Shown: positions 15,895-22,957 of the stretch, piece by piece
Numbering within the stretch: the stretch's first letter is position 1
How the letters are laid out: each line of letters starts with the position of its first letter
Source of the DNA: JAJYQH01 sp036261615
Lineage (GTDB): Bacteria > Actinomycetota > Actinomycetes > Propionibacteriales > Propionibacteriaceae
Assembly (NCBI GenBank): GCA_036261615.1
Contig: DATAKK010000055.1
Span: 13,623 to 77,622, forward strand
DNA length: 64,000 nucleotides
Direction: 5' to 3'
Position numbers and translations under genes: made by a program
Notes under the pieces: generated by a model
What the model was told of the DNA's origin: nothing
The model's input: the letters and a program-made list of their open reading frames with translations, nothing else
Databases searched by the model: none

Positions 15895-16689
15895 TCAGAC
15901 GGCGATCGGGGCCGCGATCGAGGGATACGGGTCGTACCCCTCGACGGTGATGTCGCTGAGTTCGAACGCGTCGATCTCGCGCACGTCGGGGTTGAGCCGC
16001 AGCGTGGGCAGTGGACGCGGCGTGCGCCCGAGCTGGGTCGCCACCTGGTCGAGGTGGTTGCGATAGATGTGCGCGTCGCCCAGCGTGTGCACGAAGTCAC
16101 CGACCTCGAGCCCGACCACCTGGGCGACGAGGTGGGTGAGCAGGGCGTAAGAGGCGATGTTGAACGGCACGCCGAGGAAGACGTCGGCGCTGCGCTGGTA
16201 GAGCTGGCACGACAGCCGGCCGTCGGCGACGTAGAACTGGAACAGCGCGTGGCACGGCGGCAGCGCCATGGCGGGGATGTCGGCGACGTTCCAGGCGCTG
16301 ACGATGTGGCGGCGCGAGTCGGGGTTGGAGCGCAGCGAGTCGACGACCTGGGCGATCTGGTCGACGTGGCGGCCGTCGGGTGTCGGCCAGCTGCGCCATT
16401 GGTAGCCGTAGATGGGTCCGAGGTCGCCGTCGGCGTCGGCCCACTCGTCCCAGATGGTGATCCGGTTGTCGTGCAGCCATCCGACGTTCGTGTCGCCGCG
16501 CAGGAACCACAGCAACTCCCCGAACACCGAGCGGGTGTGGATCCGCTTGGTGGTGAGAAGGGGGAATCCTGCCGTGAGGTCGAAGCGCATCTGGTGCCCG
16601 AAGACGCTCAGGGTGCCGGTGCCGGTGCGGTCGGACTTCTCGACCCCCTCGGCGAGGATGCGGCGCAGCAGCGCGTGGTACTGCTCCAT
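15895..16689 (-). CDS. thyA: Thymidylate synthase (folate-dependent, ThyA type)
   Basis: 264 residues, the same length as the E. coli enzyme. It converts dUMP to dTMP using methylene-tetrahydrofolate. The active-site Cys lies in PPCHALFQFYV (about residue 146). The dUMP phosphate-binding Arg region RTGTGTLSVFGHQMRFDL, the SRRHIVSAWNV motif and QRSADVFLGVPFNIASY are all intact. Its ATG overlaps the rdgB stop by 1 nt (TGATG), and folA follows. Confidence 0.97.
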   Translation of the reverse strand: MEQYHALLRRILAEGVEKSDRTGTGTLSVFGHQMRFDLTAGFPLLTTKRIHTRSVFGELLWFLRGDTNVGWLHDNRITIWDEWADADGDLGPIYGYQWRSWPTPDGRHVDQIAQVVDSLRSNPDSRRHIVSAWNVADIPAMALPPCHALFQFYVADGRLSCQLYQRSADVFLGVPFNIASYALLTHLVAQVVGLEVGDFVHTLGDAHIYRNHLDQVATQLGRTPRPLPTLRLNPDVREIDAFELSDITVEGYDPYPSIAAPIAV

Positions 16690-17321
16690 CAGTGCTGCTC
16701 CTCCTCGAGCGGCGACAGGCCGAGGCTCTCGACGAGCACCGGCAGCATGGCCCGCAGCGCCTGGCCCCGGTGGCTGATCGCGTTCTTCTCCTCCGGGGAC
16801 AGTTCCGCGCTGGTGACGTGGTGGCCGGCGGGGATGAAGATCGGGTCGTAGCCGAAGCCGTTGCTTCCCCGGCGTTCCATCGCCACCCGGCCCGGCCACT
16901 CGCGCACGACCACGTGCTCGCTGCCGTCGGGCAGCACCAGCGCCATGGCGCACACGAACGCGGCGTCCCGCTGGCCCTCGGGGACGTCGCTGATCTGGTG
17001 CATGAGCAGGTTGAGGTTCGCCTCGTCGTCGCCCTCGGGGCCGGCCCAGCGGGCGGAGCGGACGCCGGGAGACCCGTTGAGGACGCCGACGGCGATGCCC
17101 GAGTCGTCGGCCAGCGACGGCAGACCCGTGCGCCCGGCCCACTCCCGGGCCTTGATGAGGGCGTTGCCCTCGAAGGTACGCGCGCTCTCGACCGGCTCGG
17201 GGCCGTCGGGCACGTCGGCGAGGCCGAGCACCTCGACGTCCAGCCGCGCCTCGTGGAGCACGTCGCGCAGTTCGACGAGCTTGCCCTGGTTGCCGGTGGC
17301 GAGCAGGATCCGGGTGCTCAC
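16689..17321 (-). CDS. rdgB: XTP/dITP diphosphatase (RdgB/HAM1 family)
   Basis: A 210-aa house-cleaning NTPase that hydrolyses non-canonical purine nucleotides (ITP, dITP, XTP). The family start ILLATGNQGKLVEL, the acidic catalytic segment LADDSGIAVGVLNGSPGVRSARWAG and GSNGFGYDPIFIP are visible. GTG at 17321 overlaps the rph stop by 4 bp (GTGA). Its pairing with rph matches many actinobacterial genomes. Position beside thyA, folA and dinB gives a nucleotide-pool theme. Confidence 0.95.
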   Translation of the reverse strand: MSTRILLATGNQGKLVELRDVLHEARLDVEVLGLADVPDGPEPVESARTFEGNALIKAREWAGRTGLPSLADDSGIAVGVLNGSPGVRSARWAGPEGDDEANLNLLMHQISDVPEGQRDAAFVCAMALVLPDGSEHVVVREWPGRVAMERRGSNGFGYDPIFIPAGHHVTSAELSPEEKNAISHRGQALRAMLPVLVESLGLSPLEEEQH

Positions 17322-18082
17322 GCGTCGACCTCCTGGCCCAGCGACCGGCGCTGCAGGCGGCCCAGGTCCGCGCACCCGGCCACCCCGAGGTCGAGCAGCG
17401 TGTCGAGGGTCGTGCGGTCGAAGGCGACGCCCTCGGCGGTGCCCTGCACCTCGACGAACCGGCCGGCGCCGGTCATGACGATGTTCATGTCGGTGTCGGC
17501 CCCGGAGTCCTCCTCGTAGCAGAGGTCGAGCATCGGGACGCCGCCGACGATGCCGACGGAGACGGCGGCCACCGAATCGATGAGCGGCTCGCCGGCCAGG
17601 GAGCCGCGCCGGCGGAGCCAGTCGACCGCGTCGACCAGGGCCACGTAGGCGCCGGTGATGGACGCCGTGCGGGTGCCGCCGTCGGCCTGGAGCACGTCGC
17701 AGTCGATGACGATGGTGTTCTCGCCGAGGGCCTTGTAGTCGACGATGGCCCGCAGGGAGCGCCCTATCAGCCTGCTGATCTCGTGGGTGCGTCCGCCGAC
17801 CCGCCCGCGGCGCGACTCGCGCTCGCTGCGGGTGTGGGTCGCCCGGGGCAGCATCTCGTACTCGCCGGTGATCCAGCCGAGACCCGAGCCCTTGCGCCAG
17901 CGCGGCACCCCCTCGGTGACGCTGGCGGCCACGAGCACCCGGGTGCGGCCGAACTCGACGAGCACCGAGCCCTCGGCGTGGTCGAGCCAGTTGCGGGTGA
18001 TGGTGACCGGCCTGAGCTGGTCCGGGGCGCGCCCGTCGATGCGGGGCGTGGTCACGGCGGGGGTGGGGGCGGTGTCGGACAC
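17318..18082 (-). CDS. rph: Ribonuclease PH
   Basis: A 254-aa phosphorolytic 3' exoribonuclease that trims tRNA precursors. RPVTITRNWLDHAEGSVLVEFG, the phosphate-site region GWITGEYEMLPRATHTRSERE, RGRVGGRTHEISRLIGRSLR and the acidic site EEDSGADTDMNIVMTGAGRFVEVQGTAE (described by its key residues) are present. GTG at 18082 follows the murI stop by 10 nt. Confidence 0.96.
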   Translation of the reverse strand: MSDTAPTPAVTTPRIDGRAPDQLRPVTITRNWLDHAEGSVLVEFGRTRVLVAASVTEGVPRWRKGSGLGWITGEYEMLPRATHTRSERESRRGRVGGRTHEISRLIGRSLRAIVDYKALGENTIVIDCDVLQADGGTRTASITGAYVALVDAVDWLRRRGSLAGEPLIDSVAAVSVGIVGGVPMLDLCYEEDSGADTDMNIVMTGAGRFVEVQGTAEGVAFDRTTLDTLLDLGVAGCADLGRLQRRSLGQEVDA

Positions 18083-18092
18083 GGCCCTCAGG

Positions 18093-18950
18093 CTACCCGA
18101 CCTGCGCCGGCTCCCCCGGGAGCCGGATGGCGCGGACCTCGTCGACGAATCCGCCGAGCAGCCGGCGTCCGACACCCGCGAAGGTGTCCGCACTACCGGT
18201 GGTGAGGAACAGCCGCTCGGGCGTGCGGGGCAGCGGGTGAGTGAGTCCCAGGTCGGTAAGGGTGGCGTAGGTCTCCCGGGCGCACTCGTCGGCGCTGGAC
18301 ACGAGCGTGACCCCGTCGCCGAGCACGTAGCTGAACAGCCCGGCCAGCAGCGGGTAGTGGGTGCAGCCGAGGATGAGGGTGTCGATGCCGGCGTCCTGCA
18401 GCGGCCGGAGGTACTCGCGGGCGACCGCGATGAGTTCGCTCCCACCGGTGATCCCGGCCTCGACGTACTCGACGAACAGCGGGCAGGGCGCGGTGGTGAG
18501 GGTCACCTGGGGCGCGGCGGCCAGGGCGTCGTCGTAGCTCTGGGACGCCGCGGTGCCGGCGGTGCACACCACGCCCACCCGGTTGTTGCGGGTGGTGAGC
18601 ACCGCCCGGCGGCCGGCGGGCAGGATCACCTCGGTGACGGGCACGTCGTAGCGCTCGCGGGCGTCGCGCAGCACCGCGGACGACGCGGTGTTGCAGGCGA
18701 TGACCAGCGCCTTGACACCGTGGTCGACGAGCCGGTCCATGCACTGGAGGGCGAACCGGCGCACCTCGGCGATCGGGCGCGGCCCGTAGGGGGCGCGGGC
18801 GGTGTCGCCGAGATAGATGATGTCCTCGTGCGGCAGGAGGTCGACGAGCGCCCGGGCCACGGTGAGGCCGCCGAACCCCGAGTCGAAGATGCCGATCGGG
18901 CCGTCGACGCCGGACAGATTCGTCGCATCGTCGGGTCCGCTGCTCGCCAC
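18093..18950 (-). CDS. murI: Glutamate racemase
   Basis: A 285-aa enzyme making D-glutamate for peptidoglycan. The N-terminal IGIFDSGFGGLTVARAL, first catalytic Cys in IACNTASSAVLRD, second in LILGCTHYPLLAG and the Glu-proximal VLTTRNNRVGVV region are intact. The GTG at 18950 gives a short leader before the conserved core. A TAGACT box 8 nt upstream may be its -10. It heads the six-gene murI-to-dinB run. Confidence 0.93.
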   Translation of the reverse strand: MASSGPDDATNLSGVDGPIGIFDSGFGGLTVARALVDLLPHEDIIYLGDTARAPYGPRPIAEVRRFALQCMDRLVDHGVKALVIACNTASSAVLRDARERYDVPVTEVILPAGRRAVLTTRNNRVGVVCTAGTAASQSYDDALAAAPQVTLTTAPCPLFVEYVEAGITGGSELIAVAREYLRPLQDAGIDTLILGCTHYPLLAGLFSYVLGDGVTLVSSADECARETYATLTDLGLTHPLPRTPERLFLTTGSADTFAGVGRRLLGGFVDEVRAIRLPGEPAQVG

Positions 18951-18994
18951 GTCGTGCAAGTCTAGGGGTGCCCGGGGTGATGAAGGAGCGAGGC

Positions 18995-19201
18995 ATGGCG
19001 CGTCGGGGGGCGGCACCGGTCGGGGGCCCGATTCCGCCGTCGCCGATCGCCCTCCGACTGCTCGCGCGGGTGGCCGACCTGCTGGGAGCCGGACGCCGGC
19101 GGCGTCCCGCCTGCCCCAGGCCGCCGGAGACCACGGCCCCGCCGCCCGCTCCGCCGCCCGAGGGTCCGGACGCCGGAACCCCCGGCTCACGGGACCTCTG
19201 A
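18995..19201 (+). CDS. Small Pro/Arg-rich hypothetical protein
   Basis: A 68-aa ORF, divergent from murI, with a textbook ribosome binding site (AAGGAG 6 nt before ATG). The N-half contains a short amphipathic stretch (PIALRLLARVADLLGAG); the rest is Arg- then Pro-rich. No family is recognised. Support comes from the ribosome binding site and from the hairpin repeat just after its stop, which elsewhere in this window lies only between convergent genes. It could still be spurious, since GC-rich DNA makes such frames easily. Confidence 0.4.
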   Translation: MARRGAAPVGGPIPPSPIALRLLARVADLLGAGRRRRPACPRPPETTAPPPAPPPEGPDAGTPGSRDL

Positions 19202-19220
19202 GCGTCACGCAGCACCCTCG

Positions 19221-19294
19221 TCTGCGAAATCGACCCCTGCTGCCACTCACCGCGCCGAGAGGCGGGTGTGTGGCAGGTGGTGCACGTTTCGCAG
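19221..19294. repeat. Intergenic hairpin repeat, copy A
   Basis: The element runs from TCTGCGAAA (19221-19229) to TTTCGCAG (19287-19294). Its ends are inverted repeats, and the inner arms CTGCCAC and GTGTGTGGCAG also pair in part. It matches copies at 29754-29819, 36504-36573 and 36651-36720. It lies between the convergent small ORF and feoC. Confidence 0.7.
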
Positions 19295-19338
19295 GGATCG
19301 GGCCGCGCTCGGCCGGTCTGCCGGTTCCCCCGTACGGC

Positions 19339-19635
19339 TCAGCGCCGGGGCAGGCTGAGCTGCACGAGCACCGGTCCGCGGTGTTGGGGGGACGCCCACG
19401 GGGCGCCACAGCCGGGGAGGCCGTCGCCATGGGCGAACGCGCACGACCCGCAGCCGCCGCTGGGGCAACCGGCCACCATCTCCCGGGCCTCGAGCCGTCC
19501 CATCCGCCGGAGGTGGTCGACGGCGGCGAGGACGACGTCGCGCCGGAGGCCGGTCCTCGTGGCGATGTCGTCGAGGGTGGACGCGCCCCCCTCGAAGGCC
19601 TCGAGCACCGCGTTGAGCGGTCGGACGCCGCTCAC
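19339..19635 (-). CDS. feoC: FeoC-like winged-helix protein with Cys cluster
   Basis: A 98-aa protein encoded directly after feoB, with a 4-bp GTGA overlap. A small winged-helix region (about residues 5-52, STLDDIATRTGLRRDVVLAAV) is followed by four closely spaced Cys (57, 62, 65, 76; CPSGGCGSC...GC), as expected for a FeoC-type iron-sulfur or metal site. FeoC proteins modulate FeoB stability or feo transcription. The C-terminal 20 residues are not conserved by eye. Identification rests on position, fold pattern and the Cys cluster. Confidence 0.7.
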   Translation of the reverse strand: MSGVRPLNAVLEAFEGGASTLDDIATRTGLRRDVVLAAVDHLRRMGRLEAREMVAGCPSGGCGSCAFAHGDGLPGCGAPWASPQHRGPVLVQLSLPRR

Positions 19636-21656
19636 CAGAACAACCGCCCCACCTGGAACACCAGCACGGCGGCGAGCCAGGCGACGGTGAGCTGCACACC
19701 GACCCCGAACGCGGTCCATCGGGCGCCGATCTCGCGGCGCTGGGCCGCCAGGGTGGCCACGCACGGGGTGTAGGCGAGCAGGAAGACGAGGAACGCGATG
19801 ACCGCGGGCAGCGGGTGGCCGGCGGAGCTCGCCTCGAAGCTGGCCCGGATAGCCTGGCCGAGGCCGCCGGCGTCCGGGCCGCCCGTGGTTCCCGCGACGG
19901 CGTAGGTCTGCGCCCAGGACGAGATCACCGCCTCCTTCGCGACGAAGCCCACGAGCAGCGCGGAGGTGGTCTGCCACGCGGCGAACCCGGTGGGCCCGAA
20001 GACCGGCGTGATGAGCCGGGCCAGCGAGCCGTACAGCGAGTCGGCGACGGGAACGTGGCCGAACGCGTGGACGGTGGACAGGGGCACGGCCTGCGCGAGC
20101 CACACCAGGGTCACGGTGGCGACGATGACGCCGCCCGCGGTGCGGAGGAACGCCCTGAGCCGCTGCCACGTGACGGCGGCGGTGAGCCGCAGGGTGGGCC
20201 GCTGGTACGGGGGGAGGTCGAGCACGAGCGGATCCGCGCCCATGGTGCGCCACAGCGTGCCGCGGAGCAGGCGTCCGACGCCGATGACGAACAGGATCGA
20301 CGTGACGTACATCGCGAACACCACCGTGCCGGCCCAGCGCCCGAAGAACGTGGTGGCGACGAGGACGTAGACGGTGAGCCGGGCGGTGCAGGAGGTGAAC
20401 GGCACGAGCAGGGCGGTGAGGATGCGCTGGCGGGCGTTGGGGAGGATCCGCGTCGCGGCGATCGCCGGCACGTTGCAGCCGAAGCCCACGACCAGCGGGA
20501 GGAACGCCCGCCCGGGCAGGCCGAGTCTGCGCATGAGCGTGTCGGTGACCACGGCTGCCCGGGCCAGATAGCCGGAGTCCTCGAGCAGCGCCAGCAGGGC
20601 GAACATGAGGACCATGAGCGGCACGAAGGTGAGCACCATCCCCACCCCGGCGATGAGCCCGTCGACGACCAGGCCGTCGACCGCCCCCGAGCCGAGCCCG
20701 ACGAGGGCGAGCAGCCAGTGCGCCGCCCGGCTGACCGGGCCGGAGACGAGCCGGCCGAGGAGGTCCTGAACGGGAGCGGCCACGGTCGTCGTGACCTGGA
20801 AGACGGCCCACATGACCGCGAGGAAGACGAGGGGGCCGGTGACCGGTGCCGTGACGACCCGGTCGATGCGGTCGCTGACGCTCTGCCGGGTGGCGCCGCC
20901 GTCGCTGGTCGCTCGGGAGACGGCCCGCTCGATGAACGAGAACCGCTCGTCCTCGCGCTCCAGGTCGTCCTCGGGGCCCTCCCCCAGCCCCTGCGGGGGA
21001 AGACCGATGTCCCTCGGGGGGCTCGCGGGGGCGGCGAGGCTCGTCCGGACGGCCCGGGCCAGCGCGTCCAGCCCCGAGCGCCGCCTGGGGTCGACCTCCA
21101 CCACGGGGACGCCGAGAGCCCGCGCCAGCGCCTCGGCGTCCACCCCGATGCCCCGCCCGGCCGCGACGTCGAGCATGCTGAGCACCACGACGAGCCGCCC
21201 GGGCTGCTCGCGCAACTGGGTCACGAGGTAGAGGCTGCGGGCGAGCGTCGCGGCGTTGACCACCGCGACGGTCACATCGGGCCGCTCCGCGGCGGGGCCG
21301 TCGACGAGCAGGTCGCGGGTGAGCGCCTCGTCGGGCGAGGCCGGGTCGATGCTGTAGGCGCCCGGAAGGTCGACGACGCTGATCTCACGCCCACCGGGCG
21401 TGGTCGGCCCGGGCTCGCAGTGACCGCAGCCTCCGGCGTCCTCTTGCCGCCCGCCCGGCCGCCAGACCCCCCGGGACACGCTCACCGTCGTGCCCGGCCA
21501 GTTGCCCGTGGTCACCCGGGCGCCGGTGAGGGCGTTGAACAGGGTCGACTTGCCGACGTTGGGGGCGCCGACCAGCGCGACCACCGGGGCCCCGGGTCCG
21601 GCCCCGGCACCCGGCCCGTCGCCGTGGCAGGTGGCCTTGACGGTGGCGGTGCTCAT
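19632..21656 (-). CDS. feoB: Ferrous iron transporter FeoB
   Basis: A 674-aa membrane GTPase for Fe(II) uptake. The N-terminal G domain has G1 GAPNVGKS (30-37), a G2 Thr region and G3 DLPG (96-99). The G4 position reads VLSMLD (Ser160-Asp163) where Asn-x-x-Asp is usual. A Gly-rich insert with CGHC (Cys77, Cys80) lies between G2 and G3. The C-terminal half has two Gate-type membrane blocks, including LPLVVGFGCNVPAI with the conserved Cys and AYTPCVATLAAQ. ATG overlaps the feoA stop by 4 bp. Confidence 0.95.
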   Translation of the reverse strand: MSTATVKATCHGDGPGAGAGPGAPVVALVGAPNVGKSTLFNALTGARVTTGNWPGTTVSVSRGVWRPGGRQEDAGGCGHCEPGPTTPGGREISVVDLPGAYSIDPASPDEALTRDLLVDGPAAERPDVTVAVVNAATLARSLYLVTQLREQPGRLVVVLSMLDVAAGRGIGVDAEALARALGVPVVEVDPRRRSGLDALARAVRTSLAAPASPPRDIGLPPQGLGEGPEDDLEREDERFSFIERAVSRATSDGGATRQSVSDRIDRVVTAPVTGPLVFLAVMWAVFQVTTTVAAPVQDLLGRLVSGPVSRAAHWLLALVGLGSGAVDGLVVDGLIAGVGMVLTFVPLMVLMFALLALLEDSGYLARAAVVTDTLMRRLGLPGRAFLPLVVGFGCNVPAIAATRILPNARQRILTALLVPFTSCTARLTVYVLVATTFFGRWAGTVVFAMYVTSILFVIGVGRLLRGTLWRTMGADPLVLDLPPYQRPTLRLTAAVTWQRLRAFLRTAGGVIVATVTLVWLAQAVPLSTVHAFGHVPVADSLYGSLARLITPVFGPTGFAAWQTTSALLVGFVAKEAVISSWAQTYAVAGTTGGPDAGGLGQAIRASFEASSAGHPLPAVIAFLVFLLAYTPCVATLAAQRREIGARWTAFGVGVQLTVAWLAAVLVFQVGRLFW

Positions 21657-21919
21657 GCGGCCGACTCGACGACCAGGCGGGCCAGCACGTCCCGGTCGAG
21701 GGCGATCCGGGCACCCGCGACCGCGACGATCCGCCCGCCACCGACGGTTTGGTGGACGACGGTGACCCTGGCTCCCACGCGCAGTCCCAGGGCCGACAGC
21801 CGGCGCCGGAAGTCCGCTGTCCCGTCGCTGCGACGCAGGGTGAGCGGCGTCCGGACGGGGGCCTCGCCGAGGCTGAACTCCGGCCGCACGCGCGCTGCCG
21901 GGTGGGAGGTGCTGGTCAC
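21653..21919 (-). CDS. feoA: FeoA SH3-like iron transport accessory protein
   Basis: An 88-aa FeoA-domain protein (FRRRLSALGLRVGARVTVVHQTVGGGRIVAVAGARIALDRD region, described by its Gly/Val strands). It is thought to act on FeoB. GTG at 21919 is chosen because TACAGT ends 6 nt upstream, giving a leaderless mRNA. A TTG start at 21946 would lie inside the iron box and is unlikely. It is first in the feoA-feoB-feoC operon, with ATGA coupling to feoB. Confidence 0.9.
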   Translation of the reverse strand: MTSTSHPAARVRPEFSLGEAPVRTPLTLRRSDGTADFRRRLSALGLRVGARVTVVHQTVGGGRIVAVAGARIALDRDVLARLVVESAA

Positions 21920-21925
21920 GGCAGC

Positions 21926-21952
21926 ACTGTAGCGAAGGTTAGGCAAGCCTAA
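21926..21952 (-). promoter_or_regulatory. Iron-responsive promoter of feoABC (DtxR/IdeR-type box)
   Basis: TTAGGCAAGCCTAA (21939-21952) is a perfect 14-bp palindrome matching the core of DtxR/IdeR iron boxes. On the minus strand it covers the spacer and the -35 region of a promoter with -10 TACAGT (21931-21926). Iron-loaded repressor bound here would block feo transcription. Confidence 0.75.
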
Positions 21953-22006
21953 TCAACCGGGGTCGGGTACAGCGCAGCGAACCGTCGTCTCCAGCAGAAG
22001 GCCTTG

Positions 22007-22564
22007 TCAGCTGTGCATCACGTCGAGGATGCTCTCCATCACCCCGGCCACCCACTGGTGCACGTGGTACATGAACGCCACCGGGTGGTCGTCGTCGGAC
22101 GCCGCCCGCGCGACCTCGTCGGCCGAGATGACGTCGATGATGCCGAGCCGCGAGGTGAGCAGCAGGTTGATGGCGTTGAGCGTGCGCAACCACGCGTCGA
22201 CGTCGTCGGCGCGCACGTCGAGACGCCCGCCGCGTCCGGGCGAGGAGAGCGCGTCGCGGACCACGGCGAGATCGGACGCCCGCTGCTGCGACATCACGGT
22301 GCGGGCGAACGAGCGCAACTCGCCCTTCGGGTCGACCTCGGCCGAGGCGACCATCGGGAAGAGCCGGCGCACGGCCGGGTCGTCGCTGCCCGGGTCGGCG
22401 GCGCCGTGCTCCTGCCGCTCCCACCAGGCGAACGGGTCGTCGTCCTGGCTCGGGTTCGCGGCGTCGAGGGTGGTGGCGAGTTCGGCGAGAAGGTCGTCGA
22501 GGAGCCGGCGTTCGACCGACTCGAGGACGAGGCGCACTCCCCCGCTCGTCGACTGGGCGTACAC
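22007..22564 (-). CDS. DUF2017 family protein
   Basis: A 185-aa soluble protein of the actinobacterial DUF2017 family, recognised from its place directly after clpS and from its pattern. It has an N-terminal RLVLESVERRLLDDLLAEL helix, an acidic DDPFAWWER segment, RLFPMV, and a C-terminal helical part (AWLRTLNAINLLLTSRLGI). No biochemical role is known to me. GTG at 22564 is 4 nt after the clpS stop, so it is probably co-translated with the protease adaptor. Confidence 0.8.
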   Translation of the reverse strand: MYAQSTSGGVRLVLESVERRLLDDLLAELATTLDAANPSQDDDPFAWWERQEHGAADPGSDDPAVRRLFPMVASAEVDPKGELRSFARTVMSQQRASDLAVVRDALSSPGRGGRLDVRADDVDAWLRTLNAINLLLTSRLGIIDVISADEVARAASDDDHPVAFMYHVHQWVAGVMESILDVMHS

Positions 22565-22568
22565 GCGG

Positions 22569-22901
22569 TCAGGCCTCCTCGAGGGTGGCGAGCAGACCGT
22601 AGCCGTGCATGGCGACCACGTGCCGCTCCATGAGTTCGCGCTCGCCCGTGGCCACCACCGCCTTGCCCTCGTTGTGCACCTGGAGCATGAGCTGCTCGGA
22701 CTTGGACCGGGAGTAGTGGAAGTAGACCTCGAACACGTGCGACACGTAGCTCATGAGGTTGACGGGGTCGTCCCACACCACGACGCTCCACGGCGTCTGG
22801 GTCTGCTCGCTCTCGACCGGACGGGGCGCGACGGCCTGACCGCCGGCCGGTCGCACCACCGGCTCATGGGTCATCGACGCTGCTGCAGGCATGTCCCTCA
22901 T
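22569..22901 (-). CDS. clpS: ATP-dependent Clp protease adaptor ClpS
   Basis: A 110-aa N-degron adaptor that delivers N-end-rule substrates to ClpCP/ClpAP. After a ~35-residue disordered lead comes WSVVVWDDPVNLMSYVSHVFE, holding the substrate-pocket Asn/Asp-Asp, then KAVVATGERELMERHVVAMHGYGL. It is divergent from pncB, a conserved actinobacterial arrangement. The ATG at 22901 has GGCGGG at fair spacing; Met4 is a possible alternative start. Confidence 0.93.
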   Translation of the reverse strand: MRDMPAAASMTHEPVVRPAGGQAVAPRPVESEQTQTPWSVVVWDDPVNLMSYVSHVFEVYFHYSRSKSEQLMLQVHNEGKAVVATGERELMERHVVAMHGYGLLATLEEA

Positions 22902-22957
22902 TCTGTCACCCGCCTCCGACAGGGCACCCGGCGCGAACCGGCCGATAGGCTGGGCGG

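Noticed and set aside
21920..21946. TTG at 21946 as the start of feoA
   Set aside because: It would lie inside the iron box and upstream of the promoter's expected start point; GTG at 21919 fits better.
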